43,822 nt of DNA from Rodentolepis nana. Its lineage: Eukaryota; Platyhelminthes; Cestoda; Cyclophyllidea; Hymenolepididae. The stretch covers positions 1 to 43,822 of the forward strand of contig UZAE01012388.1 in the NCBI GenBank assembly GCA_900617975.1, read 5' to 3'. Every line of letters starts with the position of its first letter. Position 1 is the first letter of the stretch. The notes under the pieces were generated by a model that saw nothing but the letters and a program-made list of their open reading frames with translations, did no database searches and had not been told where the DNA came from. Below, piece after piece: positions 22,595-34,926 of this stretch. A program made the translations under genes and the position numbers.

Positions 22595-25500
22595 CTGAAA
22601 GGGAAAAAGAACCAATAACTATAAGAAGGGAGTAATAGTGTTAGATAAATGGAAATGGCTATAAATAATAGAAAATAAATAGCAGTGAATATAGAGGACT
22701 TTTAAGTGCAATGAATGGAAATAGTGGGTAATTATTACCGCAATAATATGAGGATAAGTCATAAAGTTCTCGGCTAAAAAATGTCATGATTTTAAATAGG
22801 AAAAAGATTGACAAGAATTAGCAAGTTCAAACCTGTCTCAAGTGCCACCTTAATGACACTCAGCTGTCCGATCATTACATGCAAGGTCCGGATCAAGACA
22901 GATTGCAACTTAAAAATGGCTGACAATTTTCAACTCCCTTCAATGACAAATTTTGAGATAAAAGCTAGCTTCAAATTTCTAACTAAACTATACTGGAAAT
23001 CTGTTCGAATAAGAAAAGCTAAATAACAGATTTATGGGGGTTTGGATAAAGAGTGAAGGGGGAAACTGTGTTATCGGGGATGAGAAATGGGGATCCACCA
23101 ATTTGATCTAGAAAACAAAATTCACTCAAAAGATTTGCACTCAAAGGAAACATCTGAGCCTGTCAAATTGAAAAGTGAAAGGATCGTTAAGAAGGTAATG
23201 GGCACTATTTTTCGTGATTCAAAAGGGAAGACACGTATTGCCAAACTTTCTAGAAGTACAGAAAAAGGTCACCAAAGGTTATTACGAAGACGTTTGGAGA
23301 AAGTCAAAGGCATCTCTCGCCAAAAAACAGAGCTGAAACCTGCACAGTCAAACTTTGCTTCATCATGACAATGCCTTTGCCCGTAATTCAGGAGCTGTCA
23401 GAGTCCTGTTGTGTGAATTTTGGAGTGAAACACTTTCACATCCTCCTTGTTGTCCAGACCTAGTTCCCTCAGACTATTTTTGCTTCCAACACAGAAAGAA
23501 CACCTGGAAGTCACCCAATCTACGTCTTTAGATGGCAAAGACGGCACCAAAATTCCTTCATGAGGGAAATCGCAAGTAGACAACGATGGAGTGTATATAG
23601 AAAATTGGATGGAATCACTTGTTAAATAAGTGAATCATGGAACTTGTTTGAGAACCTTTTGACTCACCCTGGTATATGTAAGAAATAGGTGTCGTTGAGT
23701 TGTACACACTTAAGAGGTGGGAGGGGGTAAGGGGGGGGACATGAAGGAAAAGACGACTTCAGTGAGTTCAAGTGGATAGAGCACACTCCAAACAACAGAC
23801 AATAACAAGTGCATTTTTCTTGGTTTTGTTTTGTAGTCAAGAAGAGAATGCAGGCTACGATAAAATTTGAAGGCCATAACTGTTCAAGTTAGTTGCTGAA
23901 CAACTTCATGGAGGAAGCCGAAATGATTGCACAATGGATCCCACTGACTTCTCAAATGGTATCAGTCGGATAATTAGGCAACAAGCAAACCATAAAATTC
24001 TGTGCGTGATTGTTCTTGTCAGATAGTTGGTCTTCCAGCAACTAGAAATATTTGGAAAGTCCAGTGAATCCTGGGTTCAGGTGAAGAAAGGCTCCTTATA
24101 TTTCAACCTAACCCTTCCCCACCTCCCCCAACACGCCGAAACTTGTAAAAGTATCCTAACCGGCCTATGTATTTAAATACTTCATACTTAATAATGGTGA
24201 AATATTTGTCGGTTGTTAAAACCACTAGTAGGAGATTTTTAGCCTTTTCCATTAAATCGTAAACGATTTCAGGAATGTTGAGGGTGATGGCCTTTTTGAA
24301 TAATGATGATTTCAGCAGTCAAACTAACTTCTTAATGAGTCCTGGAGATTGATGGAAAAATATTGATGGCCATGGAACTCCCGAGGTTAAATTAGATTTG
24401 CCCTCGCCGAAGAAGTGCATTAAAAAGGACATTGAAAAGTGCTACTCAGCTTTAATCAATAGCTTTGGCATTCAACCATCTACAAGTCAAGAAGCACTTA
24501 ACGTTGTAGTCTACCGAAACTCACAAGAATTGAGGTACTCCTCATGGTCATCCTCCAACTCTTCTTCATCCACTTCTCCTTCCGCATCCATGTTGGCATC
24601 ATCCTCCTCTTCCTCCATCATTTCCTCATCTTCCTCCTCTTGCCATCGCCTTCTCCCACTCACCAAACTCCCATCGAACTCTTCACGAGGCCTCTCACCC
24701 ACTCGCTTTGCTCTCCTGGATGATGCTTGTTGTCTTCTACGAGAGACGGACAACGACGGGTGTTCTATTGACTCGGAGACCTCTTCAGAGAGCGGGGATA
24801 GGAGGCTTACACGATCCTCTGGAGTGGGAGAACGTGGAGCCGTAGTCCTCTCACCGGCGTTCTGGAGGTCGTCTGGTGGAACACTAGATTCCTTTACTTG
24901 CGATGAAATGCCGAGAACACGTTCTGCCTTCGCTGTGTTGCCGATTTGTGGATGACTCGACCGCCAGTAGGCTTCCAAATATTCAGCGAGATGTTCACAG
25001 GCATCCTGAAGTTGATTCTCCTCCAAAATTACATCAAACTGGTCCTAAAGGGAGAGCAATTTTTCTTTCAAAATAATAATTATCCAGAGTTGGAAAGAAG
25101 GGCTGTTATTTACAACTGCGCAACTTTCAAAAGTTCAAAACTAGAACAAATAACATGCGACAAAAATAAGAGAATTTGAAATATTAAAATTCAAACCATT
25201 TTCATTCCAGCGATTTTACTAAAATTATGCCGCGAAAAGAAATAGTGAGAGCACATTAAAGATCATTTTGGGCATATCAGTTAAATGAATTTATAATTAA
25301 TTCAATTAGAGCCGGCCACCCTGTCTTTAAATAACTCTTCTCACAATCTGGAGATACAATCCTGGAAGATTCTCCCGGATTTAGTCAACAATATGCATCC
25401 AGGTGCTTTCTGAAGCGCTTGACAAGCGCTTTCCACCGAAAATCGAGGTAGTAAAAGAGAAGAGACCCACTTTGTTTTATAGGAACAGTGAAACCCCCCC

Positions 25501-28500
25501 CCCTGCGTTGGCGTTTAATTCAAATCCCAAAGAACAGTCAAACATCACAAAGCGTGAAAAGTAGATTTTTATGCAATAAAATGGCTCATTTCTTCACCGA
25601 ATATATCCTCATCAGTGCCTTGTACAGGGAACAGTGGTGTTTTCCAAGACACTGACAACAACCAGCTGCTTTATGTCTGGAATACGGCGGAGGGAGAGAA
25701 GCGACACCACTCCAGATCTTCAAGTATTCAAGCGTTCGAGCACGTGCATACTGCGCCTGGGGGTAACTCAGAAAACAACTTGGACGGTTTGGCTGAAAGT
25801 GGCCTTGGAGTAGCGCAGAAGTGATCAGAGGTAAAAGTCGAGAGGAAAGAGCGATTTCACCAATTAACTACTCTAAATCCGCCTCTCCTTTGCGAGCGCT
25901 GTAACCGTGTAAATTACAATTCAATCAAATATGTCTATAAGCAAATATGCAGGGCATTGTGTAGCTGTAGATATGCAGTAAGTATGCAAAACGAACAGCT
26001 GAATGACTTCAAAAGAGATGTTGATGGAGGGAGAGAGAGGGAGGGAGCCAAATGAAAGGGGCTACTCAGCTGCTGCTGCTGCTGCTACTCAGTTTAAATA
26101 ACAAATTGAGCAGTAAATGTGGAATCACAAAGAAAAAACTGCCAACAAGAGCAGATAAATAAACCAATCGCATTGAAAGGAGTTCAAGGACATAAATATT
26201 AATTATATCAAATGACAGACATTTTGGTAATTATTATTAGCACTTTAGCTGACTTCGGGCTTCAGAGAGAGGAGGAAGAACATCAAAGTGAGAAAAATTC
26301 GAGAGGGAGAGCAGTGGAGAGAGTCAAAGATGTAAAAGAGACAGACAGACACAGAGGCAGAGAAAAAAGGTGAGGCGAGTACTGTGGAAGTTGTGGAATA
26401 TGACATACGATGGAGTGATGGTTGTTTGAAGTCAGAAGTCAACTGGCGGTTAATAGACTCTCATGGTAGTTTGAAGTCAACTGCCAGGTAATAGACTTTA
26501 GTTTGAAGTCAGAAGTCAACTGGCGGTTAATAGACTCTAGCCGTATGAGTATACGTTGCCCAGGGTGCACCACGTGGAGTTAAGTCTATCGCACTCCCAA
26601 AGGACAAAAATATATCCTGTTGACTTTACAAATTATGTTCCTGTGGTTGAAAATTCGAGTTCAGCTTCTCGGCTACATGCAAGAATTCTTTACTGAACAT
26701 AACTCCTGCAGAAATTCGAATTTCGTTTAATAGAGTTTGAACCAAGGCCCTTATGTTATTGTCCCATTTAGAACTTATGTTTGGAAGATAATTATATTTT
26801 GGCATTATACAGTTAAAAGAAATTTCACAATTTCTACTTGTTTTACAGTGGATTATAGGAAATAATAACAACACACACCTAAATATTGGACAACCACTCA
26901 ATGTCTTTTGGTTGACTTCCAAAGATAAGAACAATAGACATTGTTCATCCTTTGTTGATGAGACGATTCAATAGCCAAATTTCTCTGATAGGGGGGGGGG
27001 GAGTTATATGGAATTGTTGAAGAAGGTGGGAAGAAAGAACTTAGCAGACTGTAAACAATAAGATAATAATTAAATAAACTTATTTGAATGCATAGGTGAA
27101 GCAGAGAATCAGGAGGGCAAACAATTTATTTTTACTCGAGATTTCAACAGCGTATGGCCAGGTGAAGGAAATATTGCACTCACGTGGAGATGGGATATTT
27201 TGGGTTCAATCACATTTGTGAGGGAACAAAAGCGAATACAAATTGGCCCCTACTTCAGACCCGGTGACCCAAATTTTCCCAGCAGTAATCGCCTCAATTT
27301 GACTACTCCGAGATAGCCTTGAATTTGCGCGGTCATACACGAAGTATTGAACAACTAACTGTAAAACCACCCAGGATAGGGAAGGGGGGACCGCTTTCAA
27401 TATACATATACATATCTAAAGGCTGAAATATGCGGAGAATTTGAATGCCCCTTCTGTTTCCTATTATTTCTGACAGAAATGTCATTATAGCCAACGCATA
27501 AAATTCCTTAAATCTAGGACTAGGAGACAATAATGTATAATAATAATAATAATTAACATATAACTTAAATAGCCTTTATTTTGGACAGCATAGGGGCCCA
27601 TTATGTTGACTAAAAGCCCCTCGGCAATTACAGGTGGATGAAACAATTCGCAGATCTGTCTTTTACTCTGCTGCACGATTTCTTTTAATGGACTAAGGAC
27701 TCAAAACATGCATGAAACACCTGTTTCATTTCCACAGGAAGTTAGTAATGGATTGGAGGTGGAGGCCGGCCAATGAAAATGTTAGCGCACTTACATTGGT
27801 GCATTGGAGGAGTTTTTCCGCGGCAACCATTTGCACATTCATGTTGCGCGATTGGGACTTCCCGCGCGTTTTGATGAGTCGTTGGAGGACTTTGGTGGAG
27901 GAGACCTTCACGTAGACATTCACAGGCGCTAGTGACGTCTTTGCCAATTGGCTAGGATGGTTGATGGTGTCACAGTCCAACACCACCAACTGCTGAGTTC
28001 GAGCCAAATCGAAGATGCGCTCAATCTCCTGTTGCACTTCTGCAATGGGAAACATGCAAGTCTCTGCAATGGGAGACAGAAGTAGCAGCAAAGACAGGAG
28101 ACTTTGAAGCCCTCTGCACACGAGAGTGGAGACACCACTAAAAATTCCCTTAAATTCGGAATCTTTTGATTACATGGAAATATGAACTACGATTCTTCAA
28201 ATGAGACACCATATTTGCGTGCCTAAGTCCTCTAGTTAGTAAGAGGATTAGCTAAAATAAGCTAAAATTATCGAGGCTTCATGTATTAATCGCGGAAGTG
28301 AGACATCTACTCTAGTAATGAGGCCATTACAGCACGGAGCACAATTCCGCCTTTACTTCCGCCCCTCTCCGATGAATGAGTTAGTAGACCTGGTTGTAGT
28401 TCCTCTTACTTAGTTGTTCTACGATTTCAACCAAGAAATAAAAGAATTGAATTCTCATCTCACACGTCAAATTTGAAGCATATTTGTCCACTATCAAGCA

Positions 28501-31500
28501 GTGGCCCAAATGAAAAAAAAACTATCTACGTTCCGGGCACCAAAGAAAAACCCAAATTTGCACACCGAGGCATTCGAGCATCAAAGCACGCATGAAATGA
28601 AAACATTCCACAGCCACTTGACCACATTTGGCCTTCATTTTGCCTCCTGTCTTAAATGCCTTTCTACTATGCAACGAGTTGCATGATTTTTTGCCACGCT
28701 GGGAGAAAAGTGGAAATGAATCGAAACTTTCCAAAACTGTCAAACCTGATAACGCGTCTCCCTTTAAAGTACAAAAAAACTACTTTATGCGAATGGAGCC
28801 GCTCTCTTTATCTCTGAGTGAAAAAATTAAAACCCCCCGCCCCCTCCCCCCAGCAAGTACACTCCCTGTTTATGGAAGTGAACTCTAAGCGCGTCTCCAT
28901 AAAAACAAAACGCCTGCCGATCTTGCTTAATCCAACCAATTTCCATGTCAATTTCCACGTCAGAGGGAGCAATCACAGCAGACAAAGCGAGAGAATAAAA
29001 AACATTAAGTGAGTACAATTGATGAAAGCCGATTTCATATTGATCCAAGGACATTGTATAAATTGAGTATTTGAGGTAAAAATGCTAGCACTCTAACAGG
29101 CCGGGGAGGGGAGGGGTTAACGGACTAACCGAATGACTGATTCCGAGTTGACGCTTTGTCCATGATCGCTCTTCGAGTTGGATTATTGAGAAGGGATCGC
29201 TTGGCTAGAGAGATATCTGCAGTCACTCTTGTTATAATAATTCTACAATGGAAATGAAGCAACATTTTAAACAATGCAAACCATCCAATAAATGCGAGTT
29301 TTTCCACCTGTTAAGCAAAGCAAGTCTTACTTTGAATTGCCACGTTCTTTTATTCACACGACAAAAGAAAATGTTTTTTTACCCTGAACGAAGCATATTT
29401 AAGCGGTATGAATGCGGGCGAGGGGGGGGGACAGTCAGGTTTAAGAGGTGTGGGGACAGCGGAGAACTCAAATAGATCCGAACTCGAGAATTATCAAAGT
29501 AAGCTTCATCATCGCCTTTCAGGTGACAGCCTTTTCAACTCACACAAAGTGCTTATAAGCAACCAAATCGTGCAAATATCTGAACGTATCTCCTGGACTC
29601 AGTTTTAGGGCGGGAGTTGAAATGGGAGGAGATTAGATAGACGAGTATTCTGTGTGCGGAGGAGCTCAGATTAGAATGAGTAGAAGGAGGGGGGGGGGGT
29701 TAGTTTAAAACTACCCCGTGCCAAATGTCAAGCAGATAATGGCACCCAGATAAAGACATCGAAATGAGATGATGTCCAGTATTTAAGACTCAAAGGAACA
29801 AGACTCGCTACCGCCGTCTCCTCCACTAATTGCAAGAGGAGACAGTTTACGAATTTCCAATTAGATAAAGAACCCACCAGTATGCGGTACCCTAGTTAGA
29901 CCCAGGAAGACTGATTAGAGAAATTTAGCTTGAGAACTTGTAAAGAGAACTTGCAAAAGAGTGAGTCACAGATGTAAGCGAGACATAGACACAAAGATAG
30001 AGAAAAAGGTAAGATGAGAGCTGTGGAAGGTGTCGAATATGACATACAGTGGGGTGATGGTAGTTTGAAGTCAGAAGTCAACTGCCGGATGTACCACGTG
30101 GAGGTAAGTCCATCGAGTACACCCAGAACCTATTATAAACTAGTGCTTATTAGGTTTAGATTTTATGAGTTAAAAAGTCCAATTTTAACTTTACTCAAAT
30201 CGAGGGAGGTAAGGCAAGCTCGAAGTGACCTTAAAACTGGCATTGAGATCGAATCGAAAAGCATAAGAATTTACACATTTGTAAAATAAGTAGGTGGATA
30301 ATGATGACGAATTTATATCGTCTCCAATTGAAGCTTTCTAAACCCCGTGCAAAGGAATTCCACGATAAGGTAAATCCTCCTCCAATGAGCTTATTACCTA
30401 AGATATGGTAAAAACCCATATTTTTAAAAATTTTTCGAACAACTAAGCAAGAAAACCAACCAACGAATCCACAAAGACACGATTTCAATTCACCACAACG
30501 TGAACGAGATCCATTTTTAGTGCCAAAAAAAGAGTTTACAAGATTTCACTCAAAGGAGGTAAATTCGATGAACGTATTAGGATTGCAAACTCAATAAATA
30601 AGAGGCTAGTTATTATTACCAATAATAGTAAGTGTGAAAGCATGGCGTTGGCGAGGGCAGCTGAAGACGCGAGCCGATTGGTTGAAGGAAGGGAAAGTGG
30701 GGAAAGGAATTATTCTTTTGACTTGGACAGGTTGGTAAGCACTAACGTCGGAAAGCAGGAATCCGAGACTGCTTCCAATCATCAAACAAGCAAAATAGAA
30801 TAAGCGGAGCACTCAAATCACATAAATTGGGCTTGAGTTTTGGCCAAAATGCACTCCAACGGGAAGAGAGAGCTTAGTAGCAATTAAAAATAGCATTGCT
30901 TTCGTTTGATCCAATCTGGTCACACAAACAAACCCAAAATAACTATTTAAACAGCTCATGATTAAAATGAGCAAATAAAATGGCGCACAATTCAATGAAA
31001 TAATCAAAGCCATGACTAGAGACAGGTCGAGTTGCACATTTGGGGAGGAAGATGCCAATGGAGAATTAGCGCAAAAGAGGAGACAAGTTGACTCGGAAAT
31101 CAACCAACCTGACAATCTGTGGATATGACGCTGTGGTCAGTGGCAGCTCCCAATTTGGCCACTTCCAGAGGTTCCTTCCACTCTCTCTTTGCCCAATTCG
31201 CGAAAATAAAAATGAAAACAAACTGCCCTTTGTGAAAACGGGCTCTAAGGCCATCGAGATTACATGCAGCATTACAACTACTTCAAGCTAAATAAGCACA
31301 ATTGAAGTTCACATTGTTTTATAACTGAAGTTAGCAAACCGCATATTCCTTTCCCGTGGTAACTAGACTAGTAGAGGTCGAATTCATGTACAGCCATTAC
31401 GCAAGTCTTGGATGACATGATTCCTGAACTGGACTAAATGTTAAATGAAAATGGGTATAAAATCGCTGTCTTAATGACTGGATTGAATTCCATCTCTCTC

Positions 31501-34500
31501 TCTCCCTCCTACACACCTAACTCGATGCCTGTCGAGACGAAATTATAACCATTTTTAAAAAATCGTCATCGATACTTTTTCATCTTTCCTTCTCATCATT
31601 ATTTTCAAAATGCATCACTCCTTACAGGCCTGTATGAGTAAATGGATCGATGATATTTGCCAGGCATTCACGTGGTTACTTCGCGTTAATCGCTGTAACC
31701 ACGAGAAGCTCTGTGTCCCCCCCCCCCTCCCTCAGTCTTGGATATCGGTTTGTAAATCTTAAGACAGTGTGACTACCAAGGCACCTTCATTAGAAAACAA
31801 AAACTTGCTGCAAATTTGGCAAGTGACAAGTGAAAGGACTTGTCCATTTAAATTTGAGTGTGGAAAGGAGCGCCAGTAGACAAAATGCTACTGCAAGTGC
31901 CTCCACACCCTCACGAGTAGTGGTGGAGTTGGTGGTAGTGGCTGCAGCATAGGAAAAGGCAATTAGGGTTAGGGTGACATGGCAGAACGTGAAAGCGAGA
32001 GTGGATCCGGCCGTGACAATTAGCACTCCACACTACAAATCTTCTCCCTTCCTGCCCAAATTCTCATTTTCCCTTCTTTAAGCGCAGCTTATTTTGTTGC
32101 GACACTCAATGACTTCTTTACTTGCAAGGAAAACAATACTGCAATGTTTCATTATTAATACTTTGAATGAGCTGTTATTTCGGCTTTAAATTCGACAAAA
32201 ATATTGTAAAATCAAACTACCAATTTTCAGAACCCAATGAAAATATTGTAAAAATTAGCAAAAAATTTTAAATTTAAAATGTTTGTGACTTTAGGAAGAA
32301 AGAGGTCAACTTCAACCTCCTCATTGGAAATTGCGAGACAAAATGTCCGCTGAGAGCACCCACAAATGTACAGACCTCAAGGTCAGTGCGCTCACAGTCA
32401 AATTGGCTGTCGTTGACAATCGAAATGCATGCTACTCCTCCTCAAGGCATTTCTTAGCACATCATTAAATTGGCAAACATTCTAAACCAAGACAGTCTCT
32501 GAAGATAGAAAACGTGGAGAAAGAAAAACAGAATAAAAATGTTTAATGAGGCCACTCTACGAAATAAAATGTAATAAAAAATTAAGATTTTGACAAAACA
32601 ATGGAGAATCATACGCACAACAAAAAAGAGAGCGCAAAATCTGACAGTCGTAGAAGGATCGGCGTTGTCAGAGTATAGGCAGGATACAAAAAGGCATTTC
32701 CCACCTAATCTTATGCATATTAATTATTAAACCTAATCTATAAGAACTACTAATGAGTAAGCACACACCTAACCAGTTTGATTAAAGTGCATTCACCGAA
32801 TCGTCCAATTCCACGTCTAATGAGTAACAAGGAGGGAAAGTAGAGAAGTCTTGGTGTTGATGTTGGGGAATAAGAGCGAGCGACAATTACTATGGAAGAT
32901 TGCATGAATAGAATTTACAAAAAAATAAAGACAAGGTAGAAGGACAAGCAGAACGGACCTGCCCTCGAAGCGATGTTTGAGAAAGTCGAAGAGCGCCTTT
33001 TGCATCATGTCGGTCACCTCATAGCCCTTCAAGGAGGGACCAATTAGCACGACAGGTCGCATGGTTGGCACAACTTCGTATGGCGGAATGTTGTCTGTCT
33101 ACAAGGAAGGAGGCGTCAACGTATGAGTTTTGGCGCATGCGATAACAATAATAATAAAAAAAATAAGAAGAAGAAGAGTTGCAATTCCCATGTACCCACC
33201 TTCTTGAAGAAGGCCTTCCTGCCGCCCTTCGTGTTGCCGAAGCTTTTCGAACGCGACGCCGGCTCATTCTCGTCTCGACCTTCTCCGTCCGTATCACCTT
33301 TACAACAATAATAATAATAATAAGTATCATTATTATTAGTGCACTAATATTATTTCCAGCTATTTGAGATAAGCTGAATATATATATATATCAATAGAAT
33401 CGATTAAATGGGAAAAAATTGTAGAGGTGAAGCTACCTGGAGGAGTGGAAGCTCTGGAGGCTGTGGTACGAGGAAGCGAAGACGAATCGAAATTTCCTTT
33501 CCCCCTGAAAGGATTTGAAATCCAAGCTCATTAATCAGATTAATACAAATAGCCTCAACCTCAGTAAAAGTGTATTTGATTTTATTTTTGCATTTGAAAA
33601 CCAAAAAATCTTCTTTCAGTCTCCAATTATTTTACTTCAGACTAAAAGAAAGTTATCTTATTAATATTAAGCGCCAGACAATTAGAGGCAGTGGGAGTTC
33701 AAATCGGTGATCGAGATCAATGACCAGAGAGAACAGACACCAACAAAAAAGAGTTTAAATAGAAAAAAAGACGTGGCTTTTTAGGCATTAATTTTAAGGG
33801 CCAATCTTCCGTCTCACATCTCACAAACTGGTACGTTGAGCAGGCACAAGGGAAAGCGGAGTTCAGGTGCTGAAACCGCGGCAAATCCGCAAATGTCATC
33901 CCAAATTAGATTTGAGTGTTCAACGCATCTTCATGATGAATAAAATATTGAAAAAAGAGATTCACGTCCATTAATGCTCATTTAACAAACATAGTGATGA
34001 TACTGTTGTAGATTTAGAAACTCGACAAAAAATATCCACGCAATTAATACTTGCAAATGAGAATGCAAATAAACAATAAACGAAATCGCCAGTGTGAGAA
34101 AAGCCATTTTTAAATTGGCTAGCTGAAAACGGGAAAAATATTTTTCCCGCAAAATGAACTGCCACAAACAAGCTATTTCGAAGAATTTCAAGAAAATTCA
34201 TTTTTTAATAAAAAAAATATGTGTCATTCAACACACCCCGCATTCTTGGATGGACGAGTGCGAGTCCGAAGAAATTCGAGTTTGGCTGGTGAGGGAATAA
34301 AGCCGACATCGGAATTTTCTTTCACCAAACGTCCAATCCACCACTCATTATTAAATTTCTCCTTTATGTGCAGAAAGTCCTTCAACTGAAAGTAAATAAA
34401 AATCAAGTGTTGTTTTAAATATTATAAAGACTTTTGTGATTGAAAATGTGCCAAATTTAAAATTTCAATGAAATAGGAGAAAGGAAAATACCTGAAAGCT

Positions 34501-34926
34501 GACTACATGACCAGGTAAAGGACAATCAGCACATGCTGTCCCGTCGAAGCTGACATTTGTACGTACAGCAAATACAACAGAAGAAACCTAAAGTAATTAG
34601 ATACAATTAAATTAGCAATAACTTCGACTTACTCTGGCCTTTTCTAGCTGTTCGTTTGCAAGTCGCTCGAGTTCAATTCGTTCTGCCTCGACATCCAGTG
34701 ATTTGCTTCCATCGTCATTATCCTCGTCCCCATCAAAGCTTAATTGAGACGAAGGGACTGAATGTTCCGAATCCTAAAAGATAATAAAATACAAAAAATA
34801 GCTACTATATATATAGAGGAGTGAGTGTGTGCGTAGGTAGGTAAGTTACCTGCCGTTCGAAGCTTGTGCTTTTACTGGAAAATACACTATCTGATCTGAC
34901 ACCAATCATTTTATGTTGGTTACCTA
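22278..34926 (-). CDS. CACNB: Voltage-gated calcium channel beta subunit (11 exons, 5' end missing)
   Basis: Eleven exons join in frame to about 650 residues of a CaV beta subunit, the cytoplasmic partner that binds the alpha-1 I-II linker and controls channel trafficking and gating. Order: linker with acidic helix, SH3 core ([37 protein letters not shown]), Ser-rich HOOK region, then guanylate-kinase-like domain with the beta-interaction signature ([40 protein letters not shown]), [43 protein letters not shown] and [19 protein letters not shown]. As in the whole family, the GK fold serves protein binding rather than catalysis. A long acidic, disordered tail follows, much as in other invertebrate beta subunits. 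Exon 1 here begins mid-protein, so the start codon lies further upstream and was not found. Confidence 0.95.
22595..24524 (-). other. Last intron of CACNB with mariner remnant
   Basis: About 1.9 kb, largely filled by transposon-derived sequence. It is the parent of the intron portion of the inverted duplication at 6.4-7.8 kb. Confidence 0.8.
23062..23674 (+). pseudogene. Mariner (DD34D) transposase remnant
   Basis: Plus-strand fragments read GDEKW (first catalytic Asp region), [20 protein letters not shown] (second Asp, 23367-23369) and PDLVPSDYF (third Asp). Exactly 34 residues lie between the last two Asp, the mariner signature. It ends with TGACTCACCCTGGTA, an inverted-terminal-repeat-like end. 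Several stops (for example after STNLI) and frameshifts inactivate it, and the 5' end is missing. It is inserted in a CACNB intron, opposite to the gene. Confidence 0.85.
23209..24728 (-). repeat. Parental segment of the inverted duplication
   Basis: Homologous in reverse orientation to 6391-7760. It is the likely source, since here the exon is embedded in the intact gene. Confidence 0.85.
24525..25044 (-). CDS. CACNB: CACNB exon, GK-like domain end and acidic tail
   Basis: Begins [20 protein letters not shown], the conserved end of the domain, then a Ser/Pro stretch and the Glu/Asp-rich run ([20 protein letters not shown]). Donor T|GTGAGT, phase 1. Its 3' part is duplicated in inverted orientation at 6391-6585. 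Confidence 0.95.
25045..27794 (-). other. CACNB intron with SINE copy G
   Basis: Apart from the SINE (26200-26599), it contains a (CTG)5-type run near 26079, GA-rich runs near 26027-26046 and a G-run near 26992. No exon supported. Confidence 0.6.
26200..26599 (-). mobile_element. SINE-like retroposon, copy G, with triplicated arm
   Basis: Minus-strand copy lying in sense with CACNB. It is flanked by a 14-bp direct repeat with one mismatch (AAGGACATAAATAT 26186-26199; AAGGACAAAAATAT 26600-26613). The arm containing GTTTGAAGTC...GTTAATAGACT occurs three times (starting 26424, 26469 and 26501), making the copy about 80 bp longer than usual. Confidence 0.9.
27795..28039 (-). CDS. CACNB: CACNB exon, GK-like domain part 3 (alternative acceptors)
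   Basis: Encodes [20 protein letters not shown] to [11 protein letters not shown]. The family-length join uses AG at 28041-28040. A second acceptor at 28065-28064 is also in frame and would start the exon at 28063. Donor AAT|GTAAGT. Confidence 0.95.
28064..29129 (-). other. CACNB intron
   Basis: No element or extra exon recognised. It contains a C-rich run near 28832-28851. Confidence 0.6.
29130..29242 (-). CDS. CACNB: CACNB exon, GK-like domain part 2
   Basis: Encodes [20 protein letters not shown] then [17 protein letters not shown]. Donor G|GTTAGT, phase 1. Confidence 0.95.
29243..32958 (-). other. Large CACNB intron with SINE copy H and hydrophobic open frames
   Basis: 3.7 kb. Besides the SINE copy, the minus strand has several hydrophobic open frames (32026-31790, 31115-30813, 30812-30606) with membrane-helix-like runs such as [20 protein letters not shown]. 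They lack clear splice joins or family matches, so they are noted but not called as a gene. Confidence 0.5.
29956..30123 (-). mobile_element. SINE-like retroposon, copy H, truncated and internally deleted
   Basis: Minus-strand copy lacking the 3' end, with a deletion of about 45 bp between the CACGTGG palindrome and the GCCGG arm (30086-30092). The 5' part GTACCACGTGGAGGTAAGTC is readable on the plus strand. Confidence 0.75.
32959..33098 (-). CDS. CACNB: CACNB exon, beta-interaction domain
   Basis: 46 codons carrying [20 protein letters not shown] and [18 protein letters not shown]. The two positions that are Ser in most beta subunits are Thr (33065-33063) and Ser (33035-33033). Donor AG|GTCCGT splits the Arg codon. 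Confidence 0.97.
33200..33297 (-). CDS. CACNB: CACNB exon, HOOK region part 2
   Basis: Encodes [20 protein letters not shown] then [12 protein letters not shown], leading into PPYEVVP. Donor AAG|GTGGGT. Confidence 0.85.
33437..33504 (-). CDS. CACNB: CACNB exon, HOOK region part 1
   Basis: Encodes [20 protein letters not shown] and PP. Short Ser/Thr-rich exon, frame-compatible with both neighbours (phase 2 in, phase 1 out). Confidence 0.85.
34237..34385 (-). CDS. CACNB: CACNB exon, SH3 core
   Basis: Encodes [39 protein letters not shown] and a basic end. Very close to the vertebrate SH3 core. Donor GG|GTGTGT, phase 2. Confidence 0.95.
34492..34587 (-). CDS. CACNB: CACNB exon, SH3 strand 1
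   Basis: Encodes [20 protein letters not shown] to VVSFQ; FAVRTNV is a family hallmark. Donor CAG|GTATTT. Confidence 0.92.
34633..34773 (-). CDS. CACNB: CACNB exon, acidic linker helix
   Basis: Encodes [20 protein letters not shown] and then the charged helix [17 protein letters not shown] that precedes FAVRTN in the family. Donor AGA|GTAAGT. Confidence 0.9.
34850..34926 (-). CDS. CACNB: CACNB exon (first one found)
   Basis: Acceptor TTTAG|TAG|G is a NAGNAG pair (exon start 34926 or 34923). Encodes [20 protein letters not shown] onward to ERQ; donor CAG|GTAACT. Matches the Ser-rich linker before the SH3 domain. Confidence 0.75.
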
